A stretch of DNA of 42,502 nt, from contig JAFQEJ010000046.1 in NCBI GenBank assembly GCA_017399105.1, positions 1-42,502 on the forward strand, in the 5' to 3' direction. This document shows positions 8,093-16,644 of this stretch, in pieces. A model generated the notes under the pieces. That model had not been told where the DNA came from. It did not search any database and saw only the letters and a list, made by a program, of their open reading frames with translations. Position 1 is the first letter of the stretch. Every line of letters starts with the position of its first letter. Origin of the DNA: Clostridia bacterium (lineage in GTDB: Bacteria; Bacillota; Clostridia; Oscillospirales; CAG-272). Made by a program: the position numbers and the translations under genes.

Positions 8093-9019
8093 ATGGAATT
8101 TACCATCACTGCTGCCGATCACGGAAAAAATGTGCTGTCCTATGTACGGGGAGAGCTTGGAGTGTCAGGACGGAATCTCACCAAACTGAAAAAGTTGCCC
8201 CATGGAATTCTGCTCAACGGAACTCATGTGACGGTACGCGCACTTCTGCATGAAGGTGACATCCTCAGACTTGCTCTCGAGGATGAAGCGGAGGATATGA
8301 ACGAGCATGTGGTTCCGGTAAAGCTTCCGCTTGATATCCTCTACGAGGATGAAGACGTGATCGCATTAAATAAGCCCTCAGCAATGCCGACACATCCCAC
8401 GCTCAATCATTACAGCGATACACTTGCCAATGCGCTGGCGTACTATTTTAAAGAGCGGGGAATTCCCTTTGTATTCCGGGCGGTGAACAGACTGGACGGA
8501 GATACGGGCGGCGTGGTGCTGGTGGCGAAAAATCAGGTTTCGGCACATCGCTATTCATTGGCACTTCAAAGAGGGCAGATCGAGAAGATTTATATTGCTG
8601 TCCTCGCAGGTGTTCCCGAACCTGCCGAAGGAGAGATCAAGGGATATATCCGCCGCGTCGGGGAGAGCATCATTCTGCGCGAGGTTACCGACAGTCCCGA
8701 GGGCGCAAAATTTGCGCATACCGTTTACCGTACTGCGGCAGTGGGAAATGATATCAGTGCGGTGATATGCACACCGATCACAGGACGCACCCACCAGCTT
8801 CGCGTGCATTTTTCAAGCATAGGACATCCCATATGCGGAGATGATATGTACGGATGCCCCGAAATATATAATATCGGGAGACAGGCACTCCATGCGGCAA
8901 AGCTGAGCTTCCCGAACTTCAAGACGGGAGAGCGAATCGATGTAATTGCTCCTATTCCCGAGGATATGCGCGCACTGTTTCTATCATGCGGCATTTATCC
9001 GGACCAACTTTTTGTATAA
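8093..9019 (+). CDS. RluA-family pseudouridine synthase
   Basis: This 308-residue protein has an N-terminal S4-like RNA-binding region (about 14-75) and a C-terminal RluA catalytic domain. The catalytic motif appears as NRLDGDTGG (132-140) with Asp135 as nucleophile; the usual HRLD is NRLD, as in many Firmicutes members. The downstream block GRTHQLRVH is intact. It isomerises specific uridines of rRNA or tRNA; the target cannot be assigned because RluA, RluC, RluD and RluB-like paralogues are hard to separate by eye. Start ATG 8093 follows AAAAGGAAG. It is the first gene of a co-directional run to yycI. Confidence 0.88.
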   Translation: MEFTITAADHGKNVLSYVRGELGVSGRNLTKLKKLPHGILLNGTHVTVRALLHEGDILRLALEDEAEDMNEHVVPVKLPLDILYEDEDVIALNKPSAMPTHPTLNHYSDTLANALAYYFKERGIPFVFRAVNRLDGDTGGVVLVAKNQVSAHRYSLALQRGQIEKIYIAVLAGVPEPAEGEIKGYIRRVGESIILREVTDSPEGAKFAHTVYRTAAVGNDISAVICTPITGRTHQLRVHFSSIGHPICGDDMYGCPEIYNIGRQALHAAKLSFPNFKTGERIDVIAPIPEDMRALFLSCGIYPDQLFV

Positions 9020-9020
9020 T

Positions 9021-10151
9021 ATGAAAACAATTTTCAAAAAAATCAATACTTATATTCCGCTGGTACCTCTGGTGATCTTTTTCTTCTTCATCCTTGCGGT
9101 AATCACCCACATCACCATTGCAAACAGCGTGGCAGCGGCAGATTTTGTCAACAGCTATATTGCTCCGATCATACGCGGAACGCTGGCGCACCTGACGAGC
9201 TGGCTTCCTTTTTCGCTTGCTGAGTTTGTCTTGATCAGCTCTCCCGTGATTCTTGCAGTGCTGATTGTTTACTGCTTCCGTATGGCGTATGCAGATGAAA
9301 ATGAAACCGGGCGCAGCTATAACAGCCGCCTTTCCCGCTACATCGCGTCGCTCTTTTCTGCGGCGGCATTGATCTATACCGTTTTTATTTTCGGCTTTGC
9401 GGCAGGCTATTCGGGCTCAACCATAGAGGCGAGATTGGAACTTGATCGTCAGGCGGTTTCTGCCGAAGAACTGCGGGATACAGCCTTCTGGCTGCTGGAG
9501 GAAACCGAAGCCACCCTTGATGAAATTGATTTTGTATATGAGGGCTTTTCTCTGATGCCCTATTCGCTGGATGAAATGAACGATAAGCTGAACGATGCTT
9601 TTTCAAAGCTCCGTGAGACCTATGATTTTATTCCCGGGCTTCGTTCCAATATCAAGCATGTTTTGCTCAGTGAGCCTATGACTTATACGCACATTTCGGG
9701 AGTTTATACCTTCTTCAGCGGCGAGGCAAATCTGAATATCAATTTCCCCGACTATACACTTCCTTATACAGCAGCACATGAGCTTTCTCATCAGCGAGGT
9801 GTTGCAAGAGAGGATGAAGCAAACTTTATCGCCTTTCTTGTCTGTGCATCATCCGATGATGCTTACATTCGTTACAGCGGTTATCAGAACCTCTTTGAGT
9901 ATGTAACATCGGCGCTCTATAGTGCGAATCCCGACAATTATTATGAAGTGATCTCCGAAACAGATTTGCGCATCCGTTATGAGATGGCGTCTTACAGTGA
10001 ATTTTTTGACAAATACCGCGATAGCACTGTCTCGGAGGTCAGCGGCGCCATCAATGATACATATCTGAAGGCGCAGGGACAGAAGGCAGGTTCCAAATCC
10101 TACGGCAGAGTAGTGGATCTTGCCGTAGCTTACTTTAAAACTTTAAACTGA
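9021..10151 (+). CDS. DUF3810 family membrane protein with HExxH-like motif
   Basis: The frame is open from 8946, but ATG 9021, one base after the TAA of the preceding gene, gives a sensible N-terminus (MKTIFKKINTY) and leads into three hydrophobic segments within the first 140 residues (about 12-38, 58-85 and 108-130). The remaining domain carries AAHELSHQRG at about 248-257, a zinc-peptidase-like HELSH motif, then 'EDEANFIAFL'. This combination is typical of DUF3810. Function is unknown; a membrane-bound metallopeptidase is plausible but unproven. No clear Shine-Dalgarno precedes it, which suggests translational coupling to the RluA-type gene. Confidence 0.8.
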   Translation: MKTIFKKINTYIPLVPLVIFFFFILAVITHITIANSVAAADFVNSYIAPIIRGTLAHLTSWLPFSLAEFVLISSPVILAVLIVYCFRMAYADENETGRSYNSRLSRYIASLFSAAALIYTVFIFGFAAGYSGSTIEARLELDRQAVSAEELRDTAFWLLEETEATLDEIDFVYEGFSLMPYSLDEMNDKLNDAFSKLRETYDFIPGLRSNIKHVLLSEPMTYTHISGVYTFFSGEANLNINFPDYTLPYTAAHELSHQRGVAREDEANFIAFLVCASSDDAYIRYSGYQNLFEYVTSALYSANPDNYYEVISETDLRIRYEMASYSEFFDKYRDSTVSEVSGAINDTYLKAQGQKAGSKSYGRVVDLAVAYFKTLN

Positions 10152-10169
10152 CAAAGGAGGTGCGGCAGT

Positions 10170-11330
10170 ATGAACCGCAGTAATATCCGCGTGCTGACCC
10201 TCGCGGCGGCACTGATGCTTCTTCTGCCGCTCTGGCTGCATGTGAGCTCAGCCGGGGACGATGCTCCGCTGCTCTTCATCAACAATGCACCTTGGTACCG
10301 CGCTAAACAGATCAAGTACGAGAAAATAATCAATCTCTATTATGTACCCATGTCTGTCTTTGATGCACTGGATGATGTGGAGCTTGTGGAGGACACACGA
10401 CAGGCTACCATGATGATTCGATACGGAAACAAATATTTTTCTTTCGACACGGCTACCGGTGAGTGGGCATATACCGAGGAATCGGGACAGTTTTACCTGA
10501 AAACCTACCGCATGTACAGTGAGCGATATGTGCCGGTAGAGCTGATCTGTGAATATTTCGGCTTTCGCTACGAAACCTATGAGAATGGCGGAAAGATGGC
10601 GATGCGTATCAGCAATCCGGAGAACACTAAGGACATTGAGGATATTCTTCAGATTTACAACCCATCATTGGTAAAAAAGGAAACTACCGCCGTTACAACA
10701 GCGCCACCGGTCATCGACGAGCCGATCTTTGGTGACCGTACGGTATATCTCACGTTTGAAGATGCCCCAAACGAATATACGGCAGAAATCCTTGATACCC
10801 TTTCGAAATACAACTGTAAAGCGACCTTTTTTATCACCGGAGAGGGCGCACTTCGTTATCCGCAGCTGATTCGGCGTATGCTGGTGGAGGGACACTCCAT
10901 CGGACTTCATACCATGACCGGGGCTGAGGAATATGAGAGTATCGATGCCCTGATTGACGATCTGGACAGTCTGAACGATCTGCTTCGCAGAATTACAAAG
11001 CAGCGCTTTCGACTCCTGCGCCTGCCCGAGGGAAGCAGTGCGACGCTGGCGGCACTCGGCGAGGATGCCTATGATCGGATTGCGGCGGCAGGTTATATGA
11101 TATGGGACTGGAATGTGGACGTACTTGATACCGCGAAAACTACAGCGAACCGCATCGGTTACCGTGCGATTGATGGTGTAGGATATTACGACATTCCGGT
11201 ACTCCGTTATCACAGCGCAGAGCTGACAGCAGCTTCGCTTCCGATCCTATTCAACTATATCAGTGAAAACGAACAGATTTCGGTGGCAACCATTACGGTT
11301 GCCATGCCCGAAACCATTCCATATAAATGA
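10170..11330 (+). CDS. Polysaccharide deacetylase-like protein, catalytic motifs degenerate
   Basis: This 386-residue exported protein has a signal peptide or anchor at 1-27 and a copper amine oxidase N-terminal-like domain at about 30-150 (a frequent cell-wall-associated stalk domain). A NodB/CE4 polysaccharide deacetylase domain follows at about 190-370. Known CE4 motifs are TFDDG, H-S/T-x-x-H, R-x-P and L-x-H. Here they read LTFEDAP (first Asp replaced by Glu), HTMTG (second His missing), RLPEG (kept) and RYHS (kept). Two metal-ligand positions are therefore altered, so activity is doubtful. It precedes walR by 17 bases and is probably co-transcribed with the cell-wall-control operon. Confidence 0.82.
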   Translation: MNRSNIRVLTLAAALMLLLPLWLHVSSAGDDAPLLFINNAPWYRAKQIKYEKIINLYYVPMSVFDALDDVELVEDTRQATMMIRYGNKYFSFDTATGEWAYTEESGQFYLKTYRMYSERYVPVELICEYFGFRYETYENGGKMAMRISNPENTKDIEDILQIYNPSLVKKETTAVTTAPPVIDEPIFGDRTVYLTFEDAPNEYTAEILDTLSKYNCKATFFITGEGALRYPQLIRRMLVEGHSIGLHTMTGAEEYESIDALIDDLDSLNDLLRRITKQRFRLLRLPEGSSATLAALGEDAYDRIAAAGYMIWDWNVDVLDTAKTTANRIGYRAIDGVGYYDIPVLRYHSAELTAASLPILFNYISENEQISVATITVAMPETIPYK

Positions 11331-11347
11331 CAACAGGAGGAACCAAC

Positions 11348-12064
11348 ATGCCTCAGAACAACGATAAAAAGCGAATTCTTATTGTAGAGGATGAGAAGAA
11401 CATTGTACAGGTGCTTGCCTTCAACATTATGCAAGCCGGATATGCTTATGACATCGCGCTTGACGGAGAGGAAGGACTTAAAAAGGCGCTGACCGGAGAG
11501 TACGATCTGATCCTGCTCGATCTGATGCTGCCCAAGATGGATGGCTTTGAGGTTTGCCGCAGAATCAGACAGAAGCTGTCCACGCCGGTCATTATCGTGA
11601 CTGCAAGAGAGGAAGAGGTGGATAAGATTCTTGGTTTTGATATCGGTGCCGATGATTATGTGACCAAGCCCTTCTCCATTAAGATTCTGCTTGCCCGCAT
11701 CAAGGCGAATATTCGCCGCTACTCCAATGAAATGGTAATCAATGACGCTGGTGTGGAGCAGGACAACCGCATCGTTATCCGCGAACTTGAAATTGATCCC
11801 GACAAGTACCAGGTAACCAACAAAGGAGTGGCTGTGGATCTGACCAAGAAGGAATATGAGCTGCTCTTCCATCTCGCCTCCAACGCAGGCAAGGTATTTT
11901 CCCGCGAAGAACTGCTCGAGCAGGTATGGGGGTACGACGGCTTCTTCGGCGATATTCGCACAGTGGATGTAACCGTCCGTCGTCTGCGTGAAAAGCTCGA
12001 AATCGATCCCACCAAACCCGAGTACCTCATCACCAAGCGCGGTGTAGGCTACCTTGTAAAATAG
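11348..12064 (+). CDS. walR: WalR/YycF-type response regulator
   Basis: This 238-residue OmpR-family regulator has a receiver domain at 9-122 (phospho-acceptor Asp58 in LILLDLMLP, Lys in VTKPFS) and a C-terminal winged helix at about 140-236. The order RR-HK-YycH-YycI identifies it as WalR, which controls cell-wall hydrolases and peptidoglycan homeostasis. The frame begins at 11327 inside the preceding gene, but AGGAGG at 11335-11340 places the start at ATG 11348. It is the only gene in the window that I see ending in TAG. Confidence 0.93.
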   Translation: MPQNNDKKRILIVEDEKNIVQVLAFNIMQAGYAYDIALDGEEGLKKALTGEYDLILLDLMLPKMDGFEVCRRIRQKLSTPVIIVTAREEEVDKILGFDIGADDYVTKPFSIKILLARIKANIRRYSNEMVINDAGVEQDNRIVIRELEIDPDKYQVTNKGVAVDLTKKEYELLFHLASNAGKVFSREELLEQVWGYDGFFGDIRTVDVTVRRLREKLEIDPTKPEYLITKRGVGYLVK

Positions 12065-12132
12065 TCAGCGGCACTGACGGGCAATATCGGAGTCAGACAG
12101 ATATACAATAAATTTTAGTTTGAGAGCGTCTT

Positions 12133-13935
12133 ATGTACAGAAGCTTGTATTTTAAATTCATCATGATCTTCGTCGTGTTTATGATCACGGTTATGGCTGT
12201 TGTGGGCACCGTTCTGCTCAACAGCGTGACTTCGTATTACACCAACGATTTCAAGGATCAGATGACCGCATTTTTTAATCTCGACGACAGCAGTGATCCA
12301 CTGTCGGGCGCCATGGATGCCGAGGATTTTGCCCTCGATCTGAAGGAGCGTCTGCAGGCTTACGGTACATCGCTGGGGATTGATAACTACCGTAACTACT
12401 ATATTCTCGATATGAACGGCAATTTTCTCGAAGGATCCAATGAGGAGCTGGGAAGGGAACTGATCAAGACCCCCAACATGATCTCAGCAATGGGAGGCAT
12501 CGTGGGCGATACACAGGTCTTCGGCGGTGAATACTGCGATTATGCCGTCCCCATGTCGGGTGAGGAAGGCGAGTGTATCGTCTATATCAAGGATACTCAG
12601 GAGGAGATGCAGCAGATTAGCTGGCGTCTTTTCAGTATTATTCTGACCTCGGTATTCTTCGGACTTGTTATCGCAGCGGTGCTCTCCTTCTTTCTTGCAA
12701 AGGCAATCACAGCGCCTATTACAACGCTGACCAAAAACGCGAAGCTGATTGCAGAGGGCGATTTTGCCGGCAACATTGATGTTCATTCCAACGATGAGAT
12801 CGGTGTGCTTACAGCCAACTTCAACCGCATGAAAATCGCGCTGAAGGAGTCGATGGAGGAGGTCTCGGGCGAACGTACCAAGCTGGAGACGGTGTTTCTC
12901 TACATCAAGGACGCGGTGATTGCCTTCTCGGAGGACGGACGTGTTATGCAGATCAATAAGTCTGCCATCGAGCTTTTCGGCGATGCTTATGATGAGGATT
13001 TTGATCTCTCCATGATGCTCAGCCTTTTCCAGATCAATTCCACCCAGGCTTACATATCCAATGATGAGCTTGGCGAGCAGACCTACATTCTCCGAGATGT
13101 ACAGATGGGAGATAAGGCGCTGGATATAAATCTGGGCACGCTGAAATATCCTGACGGCAATCAGCTTCATGAGGGTATGATTGCGGTTATCCATGATATT
13201 ACCATTCGCGCAGAGCTGGACAAATCGAGACGGGAGTTTGTTGCCAATGTATCCCATGAGCTTCGTACGCCTCTGACCAGTATTAAGGGCGCTACAGAGA
13301 CCATCCTCAGCTATCCGGATATGCCGGATGATATGCGAAACAGCTTCCTCAACATGGCAATCGAGGAGAGCAATCGCATGCTGCGCATTGTGCAGGATCT
13401 TCTGACGCTCTCCCGACTTGACAATAACCGTACCCAGTGGAAGATCACCCACTTTGATCTTTCGCATATGCTGGAACATATCGTCGATGTGATGAAGAAA
13501 ACGCCCGAGGTAGAGGAGCGACACCACAGGATTGAATATACAGTGCTCGGCAATCTCCCCGAAATCAGCGGTGATCGCGAGCGGCTTGAGCAGGTAATTG
13601 TCAACGTGATGTCTAACTCGGTCAAATATACCGCTGAGAACGGTCTTGTAGAACTGAGCGCACGTCCTTCTTCAAACGGAAAAAATGTGGTTATTAAGGT
13701 GAAGGACAACGGAATGGGAATTCCCGAGGAGGATGTCCCCCGTCTCTTCGAACGTTTCTACCGTGTGGAGAAGTCGCGTACCTCTGATACAGGCGGCACA
13801 GGTCTCGGTCTTGCTATTGCGAAGGAGATTGTGGAGGCTCATGGCGGCAATATTCACATCACAAGTAAGCTGGGCGAAGGCACTACAGTCCGTGTGGTTC
13901 TGCCCGTTGAAACAGGTCTGGAAAGTACAAACTGA
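12133..13935 (+). CDS. walK: WalK/YycG-type sensor histidine kinase
   Basis: This 600-residue membrane kinase contains TM1 (about 8-30), an extracytoplasmic region (31-163), TM2 (164-188), HAMP (189-241), PAS (about 248-355), HisKA with His375 in NVSHELRTPL, and HATPase (about 475-597) with intact N and G boxes (DNGMGIP; GGTGLGLAIAKE). By family knowledge it senses cell-wall status, possibly via the extracellular loop, and phosphorylates WalR. It is read from the same transcript as walR, with a 68-base gap, and is followed by the two accessory genes that usually modulate it. Confidence 0.93.
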   Translation: MYRSLYFKFIMIFVVFMITVMAVVGTVLLNSVTSYYTNDFKDQMTAFFNLDDSSDPLSGAMDAEDFALDLKERLQAYGTSLGIDNYRNYYILDMNGNFLEGSNEELGRELIKTPNMISAMGGIVGDTQVFGGEYCDYAVPMSGEEGECIVYIKDTQEEMQQISWRLFSIILTSVFFGLVIAAVLSFFLAKAITAPITTLTKNAKLIAEGDFAGNIDVHSNDEIGVLTANFNRMKIALKESMEEVSGERTKLETVFLYIKDAVIAFSEDGRVMQINKSAIELFGDAYDEDFDLSMMLSLFQINSTQAYISNDELGEQTYILRDVQMGDKALDINLGTLKYPDGNQLHEGMIAVIHDITIRAELDKSRREFVANVSHELRTPLTSIKGATETILSYPDMPDDMRNSFLNMAIEESNRMLRIVQDLLTLSRLDNNRTQWKITHFDLSHMLEHIVDVMKKTPEVEERHHRIEYTVLGNLPEISGDRERLEQVIVNVMSNSVKYTAENGLVELSARPSSNGKNVVIKVKDNGMGIPEEDVPRLFERFYRVEKSRTSDTGGTGLGLAIAKEIVEAHGGNIHITSKLGEGTTVRVVLPVETGLESTN

Positions 13936-13961
13936 TTAAATCTATGAAAGGAGGCGGACAT

Positions 13962-15398
13962 ATGGATCACGGTACCAAACGCGAAGCGATCCGAGAGCAT
14001 ATCAAGAGTGCTGTTCTCGTGCTGCTTTTTGCACTGATGATTCTATTTTCCGCCCTCTATTTTGTCGGAACTCAGAGCGCGATGATTTCGCCCGATCTCA
14101 AAATGCCTCTCGACCGTCTGCTTATTATTAAAAAAGGTGATACCGAGAGCAGTTTGGACGTGCTCGATCCAAGTGACCATCTGCCCGAAATGATTGCCTA
14201 CCGTATCGGCACTGATGGTGGGGCACTGGTGGCAAACCGAGATCTGATGCGCGATTTTTCCCGGCTTTTCGGTGAATATTATAGCTATTTCTTTACAAGT
14301 GGTTCCACCTGCGGCATTGTGGGACGCAGTGAGGGAGAAACTGCATGGAAGCAGATTATCGATGGCGAAAGCTATCTTTATGTCCGTTATCCCGGTGAGA
14401 TTCCCTATCCCTTAATTTATGCTTTTTATACCCCTGATACCACTGCAGCTGTTCACGCTGACGGTGATATTACCTTTATATGTGAGCTGCTGATTGACCT
14501 TGACGGCGGCAGAGCAGTTTCCCGTGATAAAATAGACACATATGCAGTTTTTGAGCGAGAGGAAGCGGATACTCAAGGGTCTGCCTTTAACCTCTCAGCG
14601 ATCAGCGCATATAATGAAAATAAGTCCTTCTCCTCCTTCCGCATGAGTAGCTCGGAGGATGCGGGCTACGCTTTTGGCATCCCGATTCCCGAGGGGGATT
14701 TCAGTGCCAATCTGCTTCTCTATGAATGTGCAGATCCTACAACCCTCTTTGCCGCATCAGAGGCGCGGAACAGTCTTTTAAAAATGTTCGATTTCAACCC
14801 TGACAATCCCCGCAGCTACGATGACAACGGTTCCACAGTTTACATCGAAAATCATGGTACACTCATCCTCTCTCCCGATGGAAGCATCACCTATGAAGCG
14901 TCAGTGGGAAGCGGAATTTCTCTTGCAAATGTTCTCGGCTACAGCAGCTACGACGGTGAATATACTATGATTGAGGCTATGACTGCAGCCTGCGGTCTTG
15001 GCAGACAGCTTACCGAGCTCTCACCGGAAATTGCCGGCACTGCCGCAGATCTTCAGCTTTCGCGCATCACATCGGATGACAGAGAAGAGAGCGCGGGAAT
15101 TCGATTCATTTTTTCCTATTTCTGCAATAATATTCCCATCAGTACCGGTTCCGAGGCGCTCAGCGTGACAATTGAAGGAAATCGTATCACATCGGTGAGA
15201 CTGCTTATGCATTCCTATACCGATACACTTATTGCCGAGTCCATGCTGCCCCTCAGTTGGCTGGAGTCCAATCTTTTCAACCTCGCCTCTGTTCCGAATG
15301 CAAAAGGACGCTGCATGCTTACTTATTCAGTGATTACGGGTGAAGGAGAAAACAGACAGATCGGCTGCGGATGGAGTTATATCCGTCCCGAAAGCTGA
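13962..15398 (+). CDS. yycH: YycH-like regulator of WalK
   Basis: This 478-residue protein has one N-terminal transmembrane helix (about 17-38) followed by a large extracytoplasmic domain. Sequence similarity to named YycH proteins is not strong by eye, and the call rests on size, topology and position directly after walK and before yycI. By family knowledge YycH and YycI form a membrane complex with WalK and tune its activity (inhibitory in Bacillus, activating in Staphylococcus). The frame is open from 13944, but AAAGGAGG at 13947-13954 sets the start at ATG 13962. Confidence 0.8.
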   Translation: MDHGTKREAIREHIKSAVLVLLFALMILFSALYFVGTQSAMISPDLKMPLDRLLIIKKGDTESSLDVLDPSDHLPEMIAYRIGTDGGALVANRDLMRDFSRLFGEYYSYFFTSGSTCGIVGRSEGETAWKQIIDGESYLYVRYPGEIPYPLIYAFYTPDTTAAVHADGDITFICELLIDLDGGRAVSRDKIDTYAVFEREEADTQGSAFNLSAISAYNENKSFSSFRMSSSEDAGYAFGIPIPEGDFSANLLLYECADPTTLFAASEARNSLLKMFDFNPDNPRSYDDNGSTVYIENHGTLILSPDGSITYEASVGSGISLANVLGYSSYDGEYTMIEAMTAACGLGRQLTELSPEIAGTAADLQLSRITSDDREESAGIRFIFSYFCNNIPISTGSEALSVTIEGNRITSVRLLMHSYTDTLIAESMLPLSWLESNLFNLASVPNAKGRCMLTYSVITGEGENRQIGCGWSYIRPES

Positions 15399-15413
15399 CA
15401 GAGAGGATGCATT

Positions 15414-16400
15414 ATGTATTGGAATAAAATCAAAACCGTGCTGATTATCCTCTTTGCGGCAGCCGATATCTTCTTTCTCTTCAATCTGTACAGACAGTAC
15501 ATGAATCAAAATTACATTGACGAGGCACTTCTCAACGACACGGCGGCTCTCCTTTCCGAAGCAGGAATTACTGTCGCGGAGGGGGCAGTTCCCGAACGGC
15601 TTTTTGAGGAGAGTGTGGTCGAATGCCGCTACGGTGAGGATTATTATGAGAAAATTTTCCATCGTCTTGGCGGCGGAGAGGATTATAGTTCCTTTATCAA
15701 AACCGGAGCACTGGGACAGGGTATGAAATTCACCTCAGATGCAAATAACATAACAGCGGAATTCTACGGTGACTTCTATCTGCGCTATGTTAAGGGCGAT
15801 GTGCAGACACGAGAAACCGAGCTTTCCGACTATCTGTCTGCGCTTACAGGTGAGAATCCCGATGGAATGAGTGCGATCGGTAACGAAATACTGGCATTGC
15901 TCAATCCCGTCGGAAGCAGTAAGCTTCGCTCACTTGCGCGCATCCTTGAGAATATTCCGCTGGTTGAAAGCACCGGCAATAATTTAAAAATCGAGTTTGT
16001 CATAGAAGCCTGCGCTTATGATGCTGAAAAAGACCGCTACCTGCTCAACTGTCGTGAGTATGTGGAGGATTTTGCTGTTTATGACAGCGAAGCGCTTGTT
16101 ATCGTGGAGGATGAGGAGATCGTCTGGTTCAGCGGCAGTGTGATCTTTTTTGAGATCAGCAACTCTTATGTTACCGGACTGTACGATCAGATCAACATTC
16201 TTTTTGATGAAAAATCCTATGTGGAGGAAAATGCTGACGAGAATGAGATCTGTGAGATTACCAAAATGGATCTCGTATATTGTGTGAGCTGGTACAGCGG
16301 CGGCGACATGTATTATATCATTCCAGCATGGCGCATAACCTATTCGGGCGGTACTGTTCGTATTCGAAGTGCGCTGAATGGCAGTCTGTACGATATCTGA
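15414..16400 (+). CDS. yycI: YycI-like regulator of WalK
   Basis: This 328-residue protein has the typical YycI N-terminus: MYWNKIKT followed by a single transmembrane segment (about 9-27) and an extracytoplasmic domain built of YycI-type repeats, ending in 'YYIIPAWRITYSGG' at about 300-313. It is the last gene of the walR-walK-yycH-yycI run. No yycJ/walJ metallo-hydrolase gene follows; murA is next, after a 244-base gap. Its start is 15 bases after the yycH stop, with GAGAGGA as ribosome binding site. Confidence 0.85.
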   Translation: MYWNKIKTVLIILFAAADIFFLFNLYRQYMNQNYIDEALLNDTAALLSEAGITVAEGAVPERLFEESVVECRYGEDYYEKIFHRLGGGEDYSSFIKTGALGQGMKFTSDANNITAEFYGDFYLRYVKGDVQTRETELSDYLSALTGENPDGMSAIGNEILALLNPVGSSKLRSLARILENIPLVESTGNNLKIEFVIEACAYDAEKDRYLLNCREYVEDFAVYDSEALVIVEDEEIVWFSGSVIFFEISNSYVTGLYDQINILFDEKSYVEENADENEICEITKMDLVYCVSWYSGGDMYYIIPAWRITYSGGTVRIRSALNGSLYDI

Positions 16401-16464
16401 TCAGAAGTTAACAAAAAATTTAAAAATAAAATGGCATAAGCGCCTGAAATTTCAAGAAAAACAC

Positions 16465-16493
16465 TTTCAATTTAACCTGAAGTATGATATAAT
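16465..16493 (+). promoter_or_regulatory. Possible promoter of murA
   Basis: A good -10, TATAAT (16488-16493), lies in the 244-base gap between yycI and murA with only a weak -35 (TTTCAA, 16465-16470) at 17 bases. The leader from about 16500 to 16644 contains a small GC-rich hairpin (16600-16619, GCATCC/GGATGT). I recognise no riboswitch in it. Confidence 0.5.
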
Positions 16494-16644
16494 AAATCGA
16501 TTTAAGTATGCGGTCGTATCGCGCTCTGAGATTTGCGCATCCCGCGGGAATTAATTCTGATTTTTTCGTGCATCTGCACATTCTGTATATACTATAGGAG
16601 CATCCGCCGGCAGGATGTCTCTTCAAATCGTTTGAGCCGGAGAA

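Noticed and set aside
4841..12064. Reassignment of TAG to glutamine
   Set aside because: walR ends naturally at TAG 12062-12064 at the normal family length, and the phosphatase remnant also has TAA, TGA and frameshifts; ordinary mutation explains the data better.
12484..13527. 347-codon leftward frame opposite walK
   Set aside because: It lies wholly inside walK, whose HAMP, PAS and HisKA motifs are intact; the opposite frame has no recognisable domain or start signal.
16494..16644. Riboswitch or attenuator before murA
   Set aside because: Only one small hairpin without a T run is visible and no known riboswitch core could be recognised.
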